A DNA stretch of 20,163 nt, from contig CAYZMU010000023.1 in the NCBI GenBank assembly GCA_964479595.1, positions 1 to 20,163 of the forward strand. Reading direction: 5' to 3'. A program made the position numbers and the translations under genes. The notes under the pieces are model-generated. The model searched no databases. It worked only from the letters and a program-made list of their open reading frames with translations, and was not told the origin of the DNA. Shown piece by piece: positions 5,645-13,258 of the stretch (positions within the stretch are counted from its first letter, which is position 1; each line of letters begins with the position of its first letter). The stretch comes from Firm-04 sp964479595. Its GTDB lineage: Bacteria > Bacillota > Clostridia > Oscillospirales > Ruminococcaceae.

Positions 5645-7866
5645 GTGCCGTGAGCACACAGCAGCAGAAAATTCTGGAGGAAATCCGCTCGCGCAAGGGC
5701 ACCTTTCAGGTAAAGCCGGCGGAGGGGAAGGGAAAGTTCCTCAAGCGCCTCGGCAGGAAGCTGACGTTTTGGTATGTGGAGCCGTTCGGGAAGGAGCAGA
5801 ATGAATTCAATTCGCTGACCGCGGACGCGCTCGACAGCCTCAGCGCGGAGATTGCGGCGGAGGCGGCGCGGGCAGAGGAACGCGTCGCGGCGCTCGAGCG
5901 TCAGACCAAGGCGGAGACCGCGCGGCTTCTGGGGGAACTGCAGCGCCAGAAAGAGATGTACGAGCGGCGGATTGAGGCGCTGCGAAAATCCGTGGACAGA
6001 GGCTTTGCCGCCGCGGCGCCCGAGGGACGGGAAGGTGCGGGACAGAGCCCGCTCTGCGCGATTGAGACGCCGGATGTTATACGGCTGCGCGGGCTGGAAC
6101 AGGTGCGGAACGCGAGCGGGGCAAACGCGCGGGAGGCGCTCGAAAACCTCGGGCGGGAGTACACGGCGCTGCTGCAAAGGGAGATCGACACACGCCGAAG
6201 AAAGCCCGAAAACCGCGCGATTGCGTTTGTTTGTAAGGAGTACGCGCGCGGGGAGGGCATGGAGGCCATCCGAAACGAACTGCGGGCGCTCTTTGATATC
6301 GTGAAGGCGGGCTGCGCCAATCCCGCGCTGGTGCTCTCCATCGAACCCGAGGGCAGCACGGAGCGCGCAGACGGGGATTTTCATTTCGTGCCGGAGGAGA
6401 AACTTGAGGGCTGGCTTTCGCGGGAGGACCCGGTGCTGCTCGTTTTTTGCGAGAGCACGCCGGCGATTCTCAACACCGCGAAACAGTGTATGCTGCTGCG
6501 CGACAGCGTGATAAGACTCACGGCGCAAAACCCGCTGCAGGGCATCGGCGGGGGCATGCTGCAGGAACTGCTCCACCTTTGCGATCACGGCGTGCAGCAC
6601 TACCTTGTCGCCTCGGAGGCGGCGGCGGACCGTATGGAGGAGATGGGCTTTCGCCGCCCCGCCGTGATGTATCCGGTCATTGACCGGGACGACCCGAAGC
6701 TGCTGCGCAGGTCTTTTGCTCAGAAAGCGCGGTTTACCGTGGGNNNNNNNNNNNNNNNNNNNNNNNNNNNNNNNNNNNNNNNNNNNNNNNNNNNNNNNNN
6801 NNNNNNNNNNNNNNNNNNNNNNNNNNNNNNNNNNNNNNNNNNNGACGAAAACTATAACCACGCCTGCCCGCTCTCCGCGGTGGAGGCGATGCTGCTCGGG
6901 ATTCCGGTTGTCAGCACGCCCTGCAGCGGCGTCACGGAACTGCTTGCAAGGACCGGGCTGGGCGAGACGGCCGCCGGGACGGACGCGGGAGCGATTTCCA
7001 AGGCGCTGCAAACGGTGCGGGAAAATCCCTCACGCTACGGGCAGGAATGGCAGGGCGAGCGGCTGCGGCGGATTCTCTCGCGGTTCCCGTTTGTGTCGTA
7101 TGTGCGGGAATGTATCGAGGGCGCGCCCCCGCACGGGATTTGCACGCTTTACGAGTGGGACAGACGGCTGAAGACGCGGCAGAAACATCTGATAAAGGGC
7201 CACGCCGCGCTGCGCGCGTACTACCAGCGCGAGGAGATCGCGGAGCATTACACCGCCGACCGTTTCGAGAGCTGGCCGCAGAACGCCTTTGACCTGATGG
7301 AACGCCAAAGCGTGGCGGTTCTGGCGCGGACACTTACCGGGAAAATGACCGGGACACGTGAAATTCTCGACTTGGCGTGCGGTGACGGCAGAATCCTCAG
7401 CGCGCTGCTGGAGCTTGGAAACTGCACGGCCGCAGACGCCTCCGACGCCATGCTCGGGCGCGTGCGGGAGCGCTTTGACGGGAAGGAATTTCAGACGCTG
7501 AAGCTTGACCTGCTTGAGGATGACCTGCCCGGGCAGTATGATGTCATCACGATTTTCAGGTTCCTGCGCCATTATGAATACCGGGTGCGCGCGAAGCTCT
7601 GGGCGAAACTGCGTGAAGCGCTGCGCGGGCGCGGGGTGGTGCTTTTTGACGTGCCCAACCGCCGGTTTGAGATTCCGCAGCGGCGCCGCACGGGCTGGGA
7701 AAATTATCATATTTACGACGTTTTCTGGAGTGTAAGCGATTTGAGGGCCGAGCTTTCGGACAACGGGCTGGAACTTTGCGCGCTGGTGCCGATAGGGCAG
7801 GGGCTTTACAGCGAAGCCGGGGACGAGCCGATGACCTGGACGGCGGCGGCGCGGAGAAAGGAATGA
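5641..7866 (+). CDS. Coiled-coil / GT4 glycosyltransferase / methyltransferase fusion, with scaffold gap
   Basis: Three parts can be seen. Residues about 55-119 form a heptad-rich coiled coil. From about 187 there is a GT-B glycosyltransferase whose C-terminal half has the GT4-type motif HACPLSAVEAMLLGIPVVS. The C-terminal third is a class I SAM-dependent methyltransferase with motif I ILDLACGDGR (near residue 575, counting the gap as 100 bases) and a later VLFDVPNR strand. It probably extends and methylates, or caps, a cell-surface glycan. The GTG start at 5641 overlaps the ATPase stop (GTGA) and has GGGGAG upstream. The 100-N gap removes the start of the GT C-terminal Rossmann domain. Frame is kept across the placeholder, but the true length is unknown, so one intact protein is likely but unproven. 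Confidence 0.82.
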   Translation: MSAVSTQQQKILEEIRSRKGTFQVKPAEGKGKFLKRLGRKLTFWYVEPFGKEQNEFNSLTADALDSLSAEIAAEAARAEERVAALERQTKAETARLLGELQRQKEMYERRIEALRKSVDRGFAAAAPEGREGAGQSPLCAIETPDVIRLRGLEQVRNASGANAREALENLGREYTALLQREIDTRRRKPENRAIAFVCKEYARGEGMEAIRNELRALFDIVKAGCANPALVLSIEPEGSTERADGDFHFVPEEKLEGWLSREDPVLLVFCESTPAILNTAKQCMLLRDSVIRLTAQNPLQGIGGGMLQELLHLCDHGVQHYLVASEAAADRMEEMGFRRPAVMYPVIDRDDPKLLRRSFAQKARFTVXXXXXXXXXXXXXXXXXXXXXXXXXXXXXXXXXXDENYNHACPLSAVEAMLLGIPVVSTPCSGVTELLARTGLGETAAGTDAGAISKALQTVRENPSRYGQEWQGERLRRILSRFPFVSYVRECIEGAPPHGICTLYEWDRRLKTRQKHLIKGHAALRAYYQREEIAEHYTADRFESWPQNAFDLMERQSVAVLARTLTGKMTGTREILDLACGDGRILSALLELGNCTAADASDAMLGRVRERFDGKEFQTLKLDLLEDDLPGQYDVITIFRFLRHYEYRVRAKLWAKLREALRGRGVVLFDVPNRRFEIPQRRRTGWENYHIYDVFWSVSDLRAELSDNGLELCALVPIGQGLYSEAGDEPMTWTAAARRKE
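6744..6843. other. Assembly gap (100 Ns) inside the glycosyltransferase
   Basis: There are exactly 100 Ns, the usual placeholder for a gap of unknown size. The flanks, FTVG before and DENYNHACPLS after, are normally separated by about 80-90 residues in GT4 enzymes. The real gap is therefore probably nearer 250 bases than 100. Confidence 0.95.
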
Positions 7867-7870
7867 GAGG

Positions 7871-8374
7871 ATGCTTGGCGCGGACTACATGGAACTGATT
7901 GTGCCCCGAAGAGAATACCGCGGCAAGGGGCTCAGGCTCGCGGCGGCGGCTTTTGTCGGAATCGTGCTGTCCGCGGGGCTGATTGTTCTGGCGTTTGCCA
8001 CCGGAATGATGCTTCTGCTGTTTCTGGTGATGCTGACGGGGTTCGCGGGCTGGCTGCTGTGGCGGCGCGAAAAAGTGGAATATGAGTATGTCATCTCCGG
8101 GGACGAACTGCGCGTGACCAAAATCATCGCGCAGAGCAAGCGCAAGGAGCTGATCTGCGTGTCGCTGCGGGATTTTCAGGTTCGCGGACGGCTCTCGGCG
8201 GCGGAACCGCTTTCGGAGAGCGCGACGCTTGTGCTGGCGTGCGCGGCGCAGGACGAAACGGCGTATTTCGCGGATTTTGACCACAGCGACTACGGCGCGA
8301 CAAGGCTTGTTTTCACACCCGACAGCAGAATGCTTGAGTATCTTGACAAATTCTGCCGCTGCAGGGAGGTCTGA
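7871..8374 (+). CDS. DUF6106-like membrane protein
   Basis: This 167-residue protein has a short N-terminus, two adjacent hydrophobic helices (about 24-44 and 46-63) and a soluble C-terminal domain beginning EKVEYEYVISGDELRVTKI. The pattern of two helices followed by a conserved EYEY strand and a KIxxxxKRK segment resembles the clostridial DUF6106 family, whose function is unknown. AAAGGA lies 8 bases before the ATG, which starts 4 bases after the previous stop. It is the last gene of the long operon. A role in envelope biology is suggested only by position next to the glycan genes. Confidence 0.72.
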   Translation: MLGADYMELIVPRREYRGKGLRLAAAAFVGIVLSAGLIVLAFATGMMLLLFLVMLTGFAGWLLWRREKVEYEYVISGDELRVTKIIAQSKRKELICVSLRDFQVRGRLSAAEPLSESATLVLACAAQDETAYFADFDHSDYGATRLVFTPDSRMLEYLDKFCRCREV

Positions 8375-8390
8375 CGCGTGTGGCAAAGGC

Positions 8391-8419
8391 TTGACATTTC
8401 CCGCGCGCTGTGCTAAAAT
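8391..8419 (+). promoter_or_regulatory. Promoter of rnpB
   Basis: TTGACA (8391-8396), a 17-bp spacer and TAAAAT (8414-8419), with TGC before the -10 element. It places transcription start at about 8426, the expected 5' end of the RNase P RNA. Confidence 0.9.
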
Positions 8420-8426
8420 AGTCATA

Positions 8427-8784
8427 TGAGCAGACTGTGCAGCCGCGGCAACGCTTTAGGTTGACGAGGAAAGTCCGGGCATCACAGAGCGGGGTAACTG
8501 CTAACGGCAGCCGGAGGCGACTCCAGGGCTAGTGCAACAGAAAGAGACTGCGGCGGCGTGTTTTTTCACGGCGGCGCGATGGTGGAAAGGCGGGGTAAGA
8601 GCCCACCGGCGCGTGCGAGAGTACGCGGCCATGTAAACCCTACCCGATGCAACGCTGATTGGTGCGGGTGGCCGAAACGTCTGCTCGGCGGGTCACACGC
8701 AAAAGCGGCTGGAACGGTTCGGCGACGAATCGTCTAGATAAATGGCTGCGCAAGACAGAACCCGGCTTACAGGTCTGGTCAGTG
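8427..8784 (+). ncRNA. rnpB: RNase P RNA, bacterial class A
   Basis: This is the catalytic RNA that trims tRNA 5' leaders. Universally conserved blocks appear in order: GAGGAAAGTCCGGGC (from 8465), GCAACAGAAAG, GTAAGAGCCCACCGG, CATGTAAACCC, then the 3' block GATAAATGGCTGC followed by ACAGAACCCGGCTTAC. The 5' GAGCAGAC (8428-8435) pairs with GTCTGGTC (8773-8780) at seven of eight positions, giving helix P1 and fixing the ends to within a few bases. It has its own promoter upstream and a terminator immediately after P1. Open frames through this stretch are not genes. Confidence 0.97.
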
Positions 8785-8824
8785 CCCGGCGCGTCCGGTT
8801 TTCGGGGCGTGCCGGGGTTTTCTT
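8785..8824 (+). terminator. Rho-independent terminator of rnpB
   Basis: A 12-bp GC-rich stem with two G-U pairs (8785-8796 with 8805-8816) and an 8-base loop is followed by GTTTTCTT. It lies immediately downstream of P1. Confidence 0.9.
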
Positions 8825-8844
8825 GATATGAAAGGGGGATGGAC

Positions 8845-9495
8845 GTGTCCAAGAAGGTTCTGATTATCCTGATGATTGCCGCGCTGGTGCTGCTGGGCGT
8901 CGCGGGGGCTTTCGCGCTGCGAAACGGCGGAAAGAACGAGGAATCGTCGCTTCTGGAGTCGTCGGGGGAGAGCTCAGCGGTGCCGGAGGTCGTGGTCATG
9001 CAGTCGGAATTTCCCGCGGCCGTTTCTCTGGCGGTGCCGCCGGGGTTTTCGCAGACCAGCTCGGATTATTATGAGAAATATTTTATCAAAGACGACGCCT
9101 CCATTATCGTGACCAGCGAGCAGTTCACGATCAAGGGCATCACGCTGAACGAGTATGTGGAGCAGATGAAGGAAAAGTACGGCGAGGCGGTGGAGGAGTA
9201 TAATGAGATTTCGGACGAGCGGCTTGAGGTGAACGGGCTGGACTGCGCGATACTGGAATTTCACTACGCCATCGCGGGGAATGGTCAGCGGCTGAATATG
9301 CACAGCGTGGTGGGGGCTTTTGTCAAGAATGACACCGCGTATATCGTCACGTGCAAGAGCCACGAGGAGACGTACGGCAGTTACGGCGCGGATTTTCGCG
9401 AGGCGATAGCGAGTGTGCAGATAGCGGACGACAGGGCACAGAGCCAGACCCAGCCCGCTGAGACAACGGCGCAAATTTCACCGGAAAGCCCTTGA
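8845..9495 (+). CDS. Membrane-anchored extracytoplasmic protein, possibly PsbP/DcrB-like
   Basis: The 216-residue product has an N-terminal hydrophobic helix (about 5-25) following SKK, a Ser/Glu-rich spacer, a compact domain (about 55-195) and a Gln/Thr/Pro-rich tail. No lipobox Cys follows the helix, so it is probably anchored by an uncleaved signal. The domain pattern, an amphipathic strand with VPPGF, a middle TLNEYVEQMKEKYG helix, then VNGLDCAILEFHYA and a late AYIVTCKSHEETYG strand, resembles the PsbP/DcrB/Mog1 fold; this is a weak assignment. GTG at 8845 is preferred to ATG at 8839 because AAAGGGGG (8831-8838) is then 6 bases away. No promoter is visible between the rnpB terminator and this gene, so it may depend on read-through. 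Confidence 0.65.
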   Translation: MSKKVLIILMIAALVLLGVAGAFALRNGGKNEESSLLESSGESSAVPEVVVMQSEFPAAVSLAVPPGFSQTSSDYYEKYFIKDDASIIVTSEQFTIKGITLNEYVEQMKEKYGEAVEEYNEISDERLEVNGLDCAILEFHYAIAGNGQRLNMHSVVGAFVKNDTAYIVTCKSHEETYGSYGADFREAIASVQIADDRAQSQTQPAETTAQISPESP

Positions 9496-9520
9496 TTTTT
9501 GGCGCGTTTTGTGGTATAAT
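9492..9520 (+). promoter_or_regulatory. Promoter of the GH74 gene
   Basis: TTGATT (9492-9497), a 17-bp spacer and TATAAT (9515-9520), with TGG before the -10 element. The -35 hexamer contains the TGA stop codon of the preceding gene. The leader to the ATG at 9577 is about 50 bases and includes AAGGGGG. Confidence 0.88.
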
Positions 9521-9576
9521 AAGAGCGTATGAATGGGCGGGAGCCCACGGATGTTTGATTTGAAGGGGGAAATTTT

Positions 9577-12246
9577 ATGGCAACAGGCAAGAAGCTGCGC
9601 GGGCTTACGTTTCTGACGGCCGCGGCGCTGTGCTGTGCCGCCATGCCCGCTGTGCTGCCTTCGGCGGCGGCGGAGGACGTTTCCGACACCATGTACTGGG
9701 ACACGCTGCGCATCGGCGGCGGCGGGTTTGTTTCGGGAATCGTCACGGGGCAGAAAGAGATGTATCTGCGCACGGACGTCGGCGGCGCGTACCGCTACGA
9801 CTATGAGGCGAAGAAGTGGGTACAGCTTTTCGGGTTCCTCAATGAGGCGGACAGAGGGCTGCTGAGCGTCAAGGGCATCGCGATTGACCCGACAGACGAC
9901 AACACGGCGTATTTTCTCTGCGGCTGCGCCTATTTCTCGGACGCGCGCACGGTCATCTTCAAGACCACGGACGGCGGCGCGACATTCACGGAGGCGGATG
10001 TCACGGAGCATATTCAGGTTCACGGCAACGGCTCGGGCAGAGAGTGCATTGAGCCCATCGCGGTGGACCCGGACAACCCGGATACCATCTACGCGGGCGG
10101 CGACGTGACCGCGGGCAGCTCCGCGCTGATTAAATCCACCGACGGCGGCGCGACCTGGGCGCCTGTTGCGGGGTATGATGATTTGGGGCTGTTCACGGTG
10201 GAACTCAAATACCCCTCGTGGACGGAACATCTCGTGCGCGGCACGGAGGACAAGGAATATCAGGAGCAGAACGGCATCGGCTGTATCTTCATCGAGGATG
10301 GGAAGGTCTATGTCGGGACTTCCGTCGCGGGGCAGGCGAATATCCATGTCGCGGATGTCGAAAAGGACGAATTTACGGTACTTTCCGAGGATCTGCCGAC
10401 GGAGAACTATCCGCTTTCCATCACAAGCGACGGCGCGGGGAATCTCTTCTTCACCTATATCGCGGGGCTCGCGTTTGCCGGGACCGCGGGCGGGGCGTAC
10501 AAATACACACCCGCGAGCGGGGCGGTTCAGAAGCTCTCCGTCAGCGACAACGCCATCGGGATGATTGAGGCGGATAAGAGCGACCCGAACAAGCTGGTCG
10601 CGCGCACCTGCGGGGTGTGGTCGGACCAGTGGTATGAGCGGGAATGGACGGACACTTCCATCGCGTGGGGCGACCATTTCTTCCGCTCCACCGACGGCGG
10701 GGAAACATGGCAGGATATCACCCCGGGGCAGCAGGTCGGCCAGTACACCCCGGATCAATATTTCGTGTCCGCGCCGATGGACACGGGCGGATACGACTGG
10801 GTTTACGGCAAGGCGTGCCACTGGGGCAGCGGAATTTTGTTTGACCCGAGAAACCCCGACCGCATCCTTCTGACTTCCGGAAACGGCGTGTTCGCCTGCG
10901 ACAATGTCTGGGACGAGCGGGAAGTGCAGTTCTACTTCCAGCCCGACGGCGTGGAGGAAGTGGTCGCGCTGGACGGCGTGAGCGTGCCCGGCGGGGCGTT
11001 CTACTCCGCAATCGGGGACTACGACGGCTTCGTGCATAATGACGAGACTTCCGTTCCGCCGCAGTACACCCCGAATATGGGCTCGACCTCCGCGATTGCG
11101 TACTGCCCGTCGAACCCGGATATCATGGGCAGAATCTCGAAAGACAACGCCAAGGGCTACTACTCCGAGGACGCGGGCGCGACGTGGAAGGAACTCGCCA
11201 CCGTGCCTTACAGCAACGGCAAGCTTTCGATCACGCAGACAGAGAGCGGCGACTACCGCTTTGTGGAATCCTCCGGCGACGGCGCGGGCGTCTCCTACAG
11301 CGACGATTACGGGGCGACCTGGTCGGAGAGCACGGGCATCAACGGCACCAAGACGACCTACACGCTCGTGGACCCGGAAAATCCCGCCAGAATCTACGGC
11401 TCGGGCATCAAATACAACGAATACTGGGCGTCCACGCCGGGCAAGACCGAGCCCACCTTTGACGAGGCGCACTACTCCTTCTATGTCAGCGACGATTACG
11501 GGGCGACCTTCAGCGAGACGCAGGCTGAGGCGTACGATATGTGCGACCACACGGGCGATCTGGGCTATATCTCCGAAGGGAAAATCGCCATGGCGCTCGG
11601 CTGGCAGGGGCTTGACATTGTGGATGTTTCGGGCGCGGCGCCAAATCTGACGGAAACGGACGTGTTCTACTGCAAGACAGTGGGCTACGGCGCGCCGGAA
11701 AAGGAAGGCGGTCCGAACACGCTCTTTATCTACGGCAAGCCCGCGGAGAGCGACGATGAGGGCATCTACCGCTCCACCGACGCCGGCGAGACATGGCAGC
11801 TTATCAACAAGGACCACATTTACGGCGGCACGGGCAACGGCAACTTCCTTGTCGGCGACATGAACGAATTCGGCAAGGTCTATATGTCGACGGTCGGCTG
11901 CGGGATTGTCTACGGCAAGATAGGCGACGCGCCGAATCCGCCCGCGACCACGACCACAACGACCGCCGCGGGTTCGGAAGAGACGACGACAACTACAACC
12001 ACGACCACCACCGAGAAACCCTCGGGCGAGGTTCGCTGGGGCGATGTGAATGTGGACGGCGCGGTCACGATTTCGGACGCGGTGCTGCTCAACCGCTACG
12101 TCGCGGACGACAGCGCGAACCTCATTACCGAACAGGGGCTCGCCAACGCGCTGGTATCGGGAGGCACTTCCCCGAGCGCGGACGACGTCACCAAGCTCCT
12201 GCAATTCTTAGTCAGTGTGCTGACAGAAGAGCAGCTGGCTCCGTAA
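9577..12246 (+). CDS. GH74 xyloglucanase with C-terminal dockerin
   Basis: GH74 enzymes are inverting endo-xyloglucanases built from two seven-bladed beta-propellers. This 889-residue protein has a signal peptide (about 1-31), then WDTLRIGGGGFVSGIV and RTDVGGAYRYD. Asp67 fits one catalytic Asp, and the GDYDGFVHND motif (Asp481) fits the other; their separation of about 414 matches known GH74 enzymes. At least seven Asp-box-like repeats of the form S-x-D-x-G-x-T-W/F lie across the propellers. A Thr-rich linker (about 789-816) leads to a dockerin (822-885). Its first repeat, GDVNVDGAVTISDA, is canonical, but the second, LVSGGTSPSADD, lacks most calcium ligands. The protein is secreted and probably docked on a scaffoldin to degrade hemicellulose. 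It has its own promoter and terminator. Confidence 0.93.
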   Translation: MATGKKLRGLTFLTAAALCCAAMPAVLPSAAAEDVSDTMYWDTLRIGGGGFVSGIVTGQKEMYLRTDVGGAYRYDYEAKKWVQLFGFLNEADRGLLSVKGIAIDPTDDNTAYFLCGCAYFSDARTVIFKTTDGGATFTEADVTEHIQVHGNGSGRECIEPIAVDPDNPDTIYAGGDVTAGSSALIKSTDGGATWAPVAGYDDLGLFTVELKYPSWTEHLVRGTEDKEYQEQNGIGCIFIEDGKVYVGTSVAGQANIHVADVEKDEFTVLSEDLPTENYPLSITSDGAGNLFFTYIAGLAFAGTAGGAYKYTPASGAVQKLSVSDNAIGMIEADKSDPNKLVARTCGVWSDQWYEREWTDTSIAWGDHFFRSTDGGETWQDITPGQQVGQYTPDQYFVSAPMDTGGYDWVYGKACHWGSGILFDPRNPDRILLTSGNGVFACDNVWDEREVQFYFQPDGVEEVVALDGVSVPGGAFYSAIGDYDGFVHNDETSVPPQYTPNMGSTSAIAYCPSNPDIMGRISKDNAKGYYSEDAGATWKELATVPYSNGKLSITQTESGDYRFVESSGDGAGVSYSDDYGATWSESTGINGTKTTYTLVDPENPARIYGSGIKYNEYWASTPGKTEPTFDEAHYSFYVSDDYGATFSETQAEAYDMCDHTGDLGYISEGKIAMALGWQGLDIVDVSGAAPNLTETDVFYCKTVGYGAPEKEGGPNTLFIYGKPAESDDEGIYRSTDAGETWQLINKDHIYGGTGNGNFLVGDMNEFGKVYMSTVGCGIVYGKIGDAPNPPATTTTTTAAGSEETTTTTTTTTTEKPSGEVRWGDVNVDGAVTISDAVLLNRYVADDSANLITEQGLANALVSGGTSPSADDVTKLLQFLVSVLTEEQLAP

Positions 12247-12251
12247 TTTAG

Positions 12252-12288
12252 CTGCCCCTCGCCCTTCGCGGCGGGGGGCGGTTCTTTT
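12252..12288 (+). terminator. Rho-independent terminator after the GH74 gene
   Basis: A stem of about 12 bp including G-U pairs (12252-12263 with 12270-12281) has a 6-base loop and is followed by TTCTTTT. It begins 6 bases after the stop codon. Confidence 0.85.
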
Positions 12289-12304
12289 GCCGGTCATTCC
12301 GGGC

Positions 12305-12333
12305 TTGACAAAAGTTTCAAAAGATGGTATAAT
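12305..12333 (+). promoter_or_regulatory. Perfect consensus promoter of the zinc-peptidase gene
   Basis: TTGACA (12305-12310), a 17-bp spacer and TATAAT (12328-12333), with TGG before the -10 element. Both hexamers match the sigma-A consensus exactly, so strong constitutive expression is expected unless it is repressed. Confidence 0.92.
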
Positions 12334-12365
12334 CAAAGAATCAAACGCGGGGGAGTGAGGGCTGT

Positions 12366-13208
12366 ATGGGCTGGAACCCGATTCTTGGGGAGATTCGGAA
12401 CCGGTGCATGATGGAGGACCTTGTGAGGTACGGCAGTTATATGTTTCGGGTCTCGAAGCTCTCGTATTTCAATTCCGCGATGCTGCTCATACAGAAACCG
12501 GGACTTGGTTTCGCGGGGAGTCCGGCGCTCTACGAGCGCTACGGCTTCGGTATCCGGCCCGAGGCGCGCCCGCTGCTGGTTCTCAAGCCGTTCGCGCCGG
12601 TTGATCTGTACTATGAGGTCTGTGACACCTATCCGCTCTATCCGGAGGTCAGACTCCCCGAGTGGATGCTCGGCGATATAGAGCGGCAGCCGGTCGCGTA
12701 CCCGCTTTTCACGGTCAAATATGCGCTGGCGCGGCACGGGGTTTATTACGGCGAACGGGATTTCGGGATGCGCCTCAGGGGAGAAATGCAGTATGTGACA
12801 CATCCGGTTGTCGCAAGATATATGGTGAAAAAGGGCTCCGTTTATGAGAAGCGGGAATATGAAACACATTACGCCATGGTCGTCAACCGAGCCGACAGCG
12901 ACGGGGACAAAGTCGCCACGATTTTTCACGAGATAGGCCACCTGCTCTGCGGGCATCTGCCCGTGGACGAGGAGATTCAGAAGACGGAAAAGTTCAAATG
13001 CAAGGTGCCGGAACGCTATGGCCTTCTTTCCCACGAGGACATGGAATGCGAGGCGGAGATGACCTGCGAGATGATCGCGAAGGCACTGGGCTTTCCGTAT
13101 AAGGCGGAGCGTTATATCCGGGATATCTGCGGGGACGAAGAGGCAAGATACAATTTTTCAGCTGTTTGCACGGCCGCGGACCGCTTTCTGAGTTGGCTCA
13201 CGGTTTAA
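12366..13208 (+). CDS. ArdC-like/IrrE-like zinc metallopeptidase
   Basis: The C-terminal half of this 280-residue protein has the zinc motif HEIGH (His188, Glu189, His192) and, about 37 residues later, ECEAEM (227-232), which can supply the third ligand as in ImmA/IrrE peptidases. The N-terminal half (about 15-85) has LSYFNSAMLLIQKPG, then YGFGIRPEARPLLVLKPFAPV, a pattern typical of the ArdC-like ssDNA-binding domain often fused to such peptidases. IrrE/ImmA proteins cleave repressors in stress or mobile-element control; the target here is unknown. GGGGGAG precedes the ATG. No phage repressor or integrase lies nearby. The dockerin gene follows after 50 bases with no terminator, so the two may be co-transcribed. 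Confidence 0.82.
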   Translation: MGWNPILGEIRNRCMMEDLVRYGSYMFRVSKLSYFNSAMLLIQKPGLGFAGSPALYERYGFGIRPEARPLLVLKPFAPVDLYYEVCDTYPLYPEVRLPEWMLGDIERQPVAYPLFTVKYALARHGVYYGERDFGMRLRGEMQYVTHPVVARYMVKKGSVYEKREYETHYAMVVNRADSDGDKVATIFHEIGHLLCGHLPVDEEIQKTEKFKCKVPERYGLLSHEDMECEAEMTCEMIAKALGFPYKAERYIRDICGDEEARYNFSAVCTAADRFLSWLTV

Positions 13209-13258
13209 AAGGAGGCGCGCACGGGGCGCTTTCAGACTGAGAGGAAAGGAGTACGCTT

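Noticed and set aside
8640..8999. Open frames inside and across the RNase P RNA
   Set aside because: They overlap highly conserved rnpB structure and its terminator and have no ribosome-binding site or recognisable product.
11941..12024. Short ACN-type tandem repetition that might suggest a repeat array
   Set aside because: It is the codon repetition of a Thr-rich interdomain linker, without spacer/repeat structure; not a CRISPR array.
9478..12204. Very long minus-strand open frame (908 codons) opposite the GH74 gene
   Set aside because: The + strand encodes a clear GH74 enzyme with signal peptide and dockerin. The antisense frame lacks family motifs and runs through the GH74 promoter.
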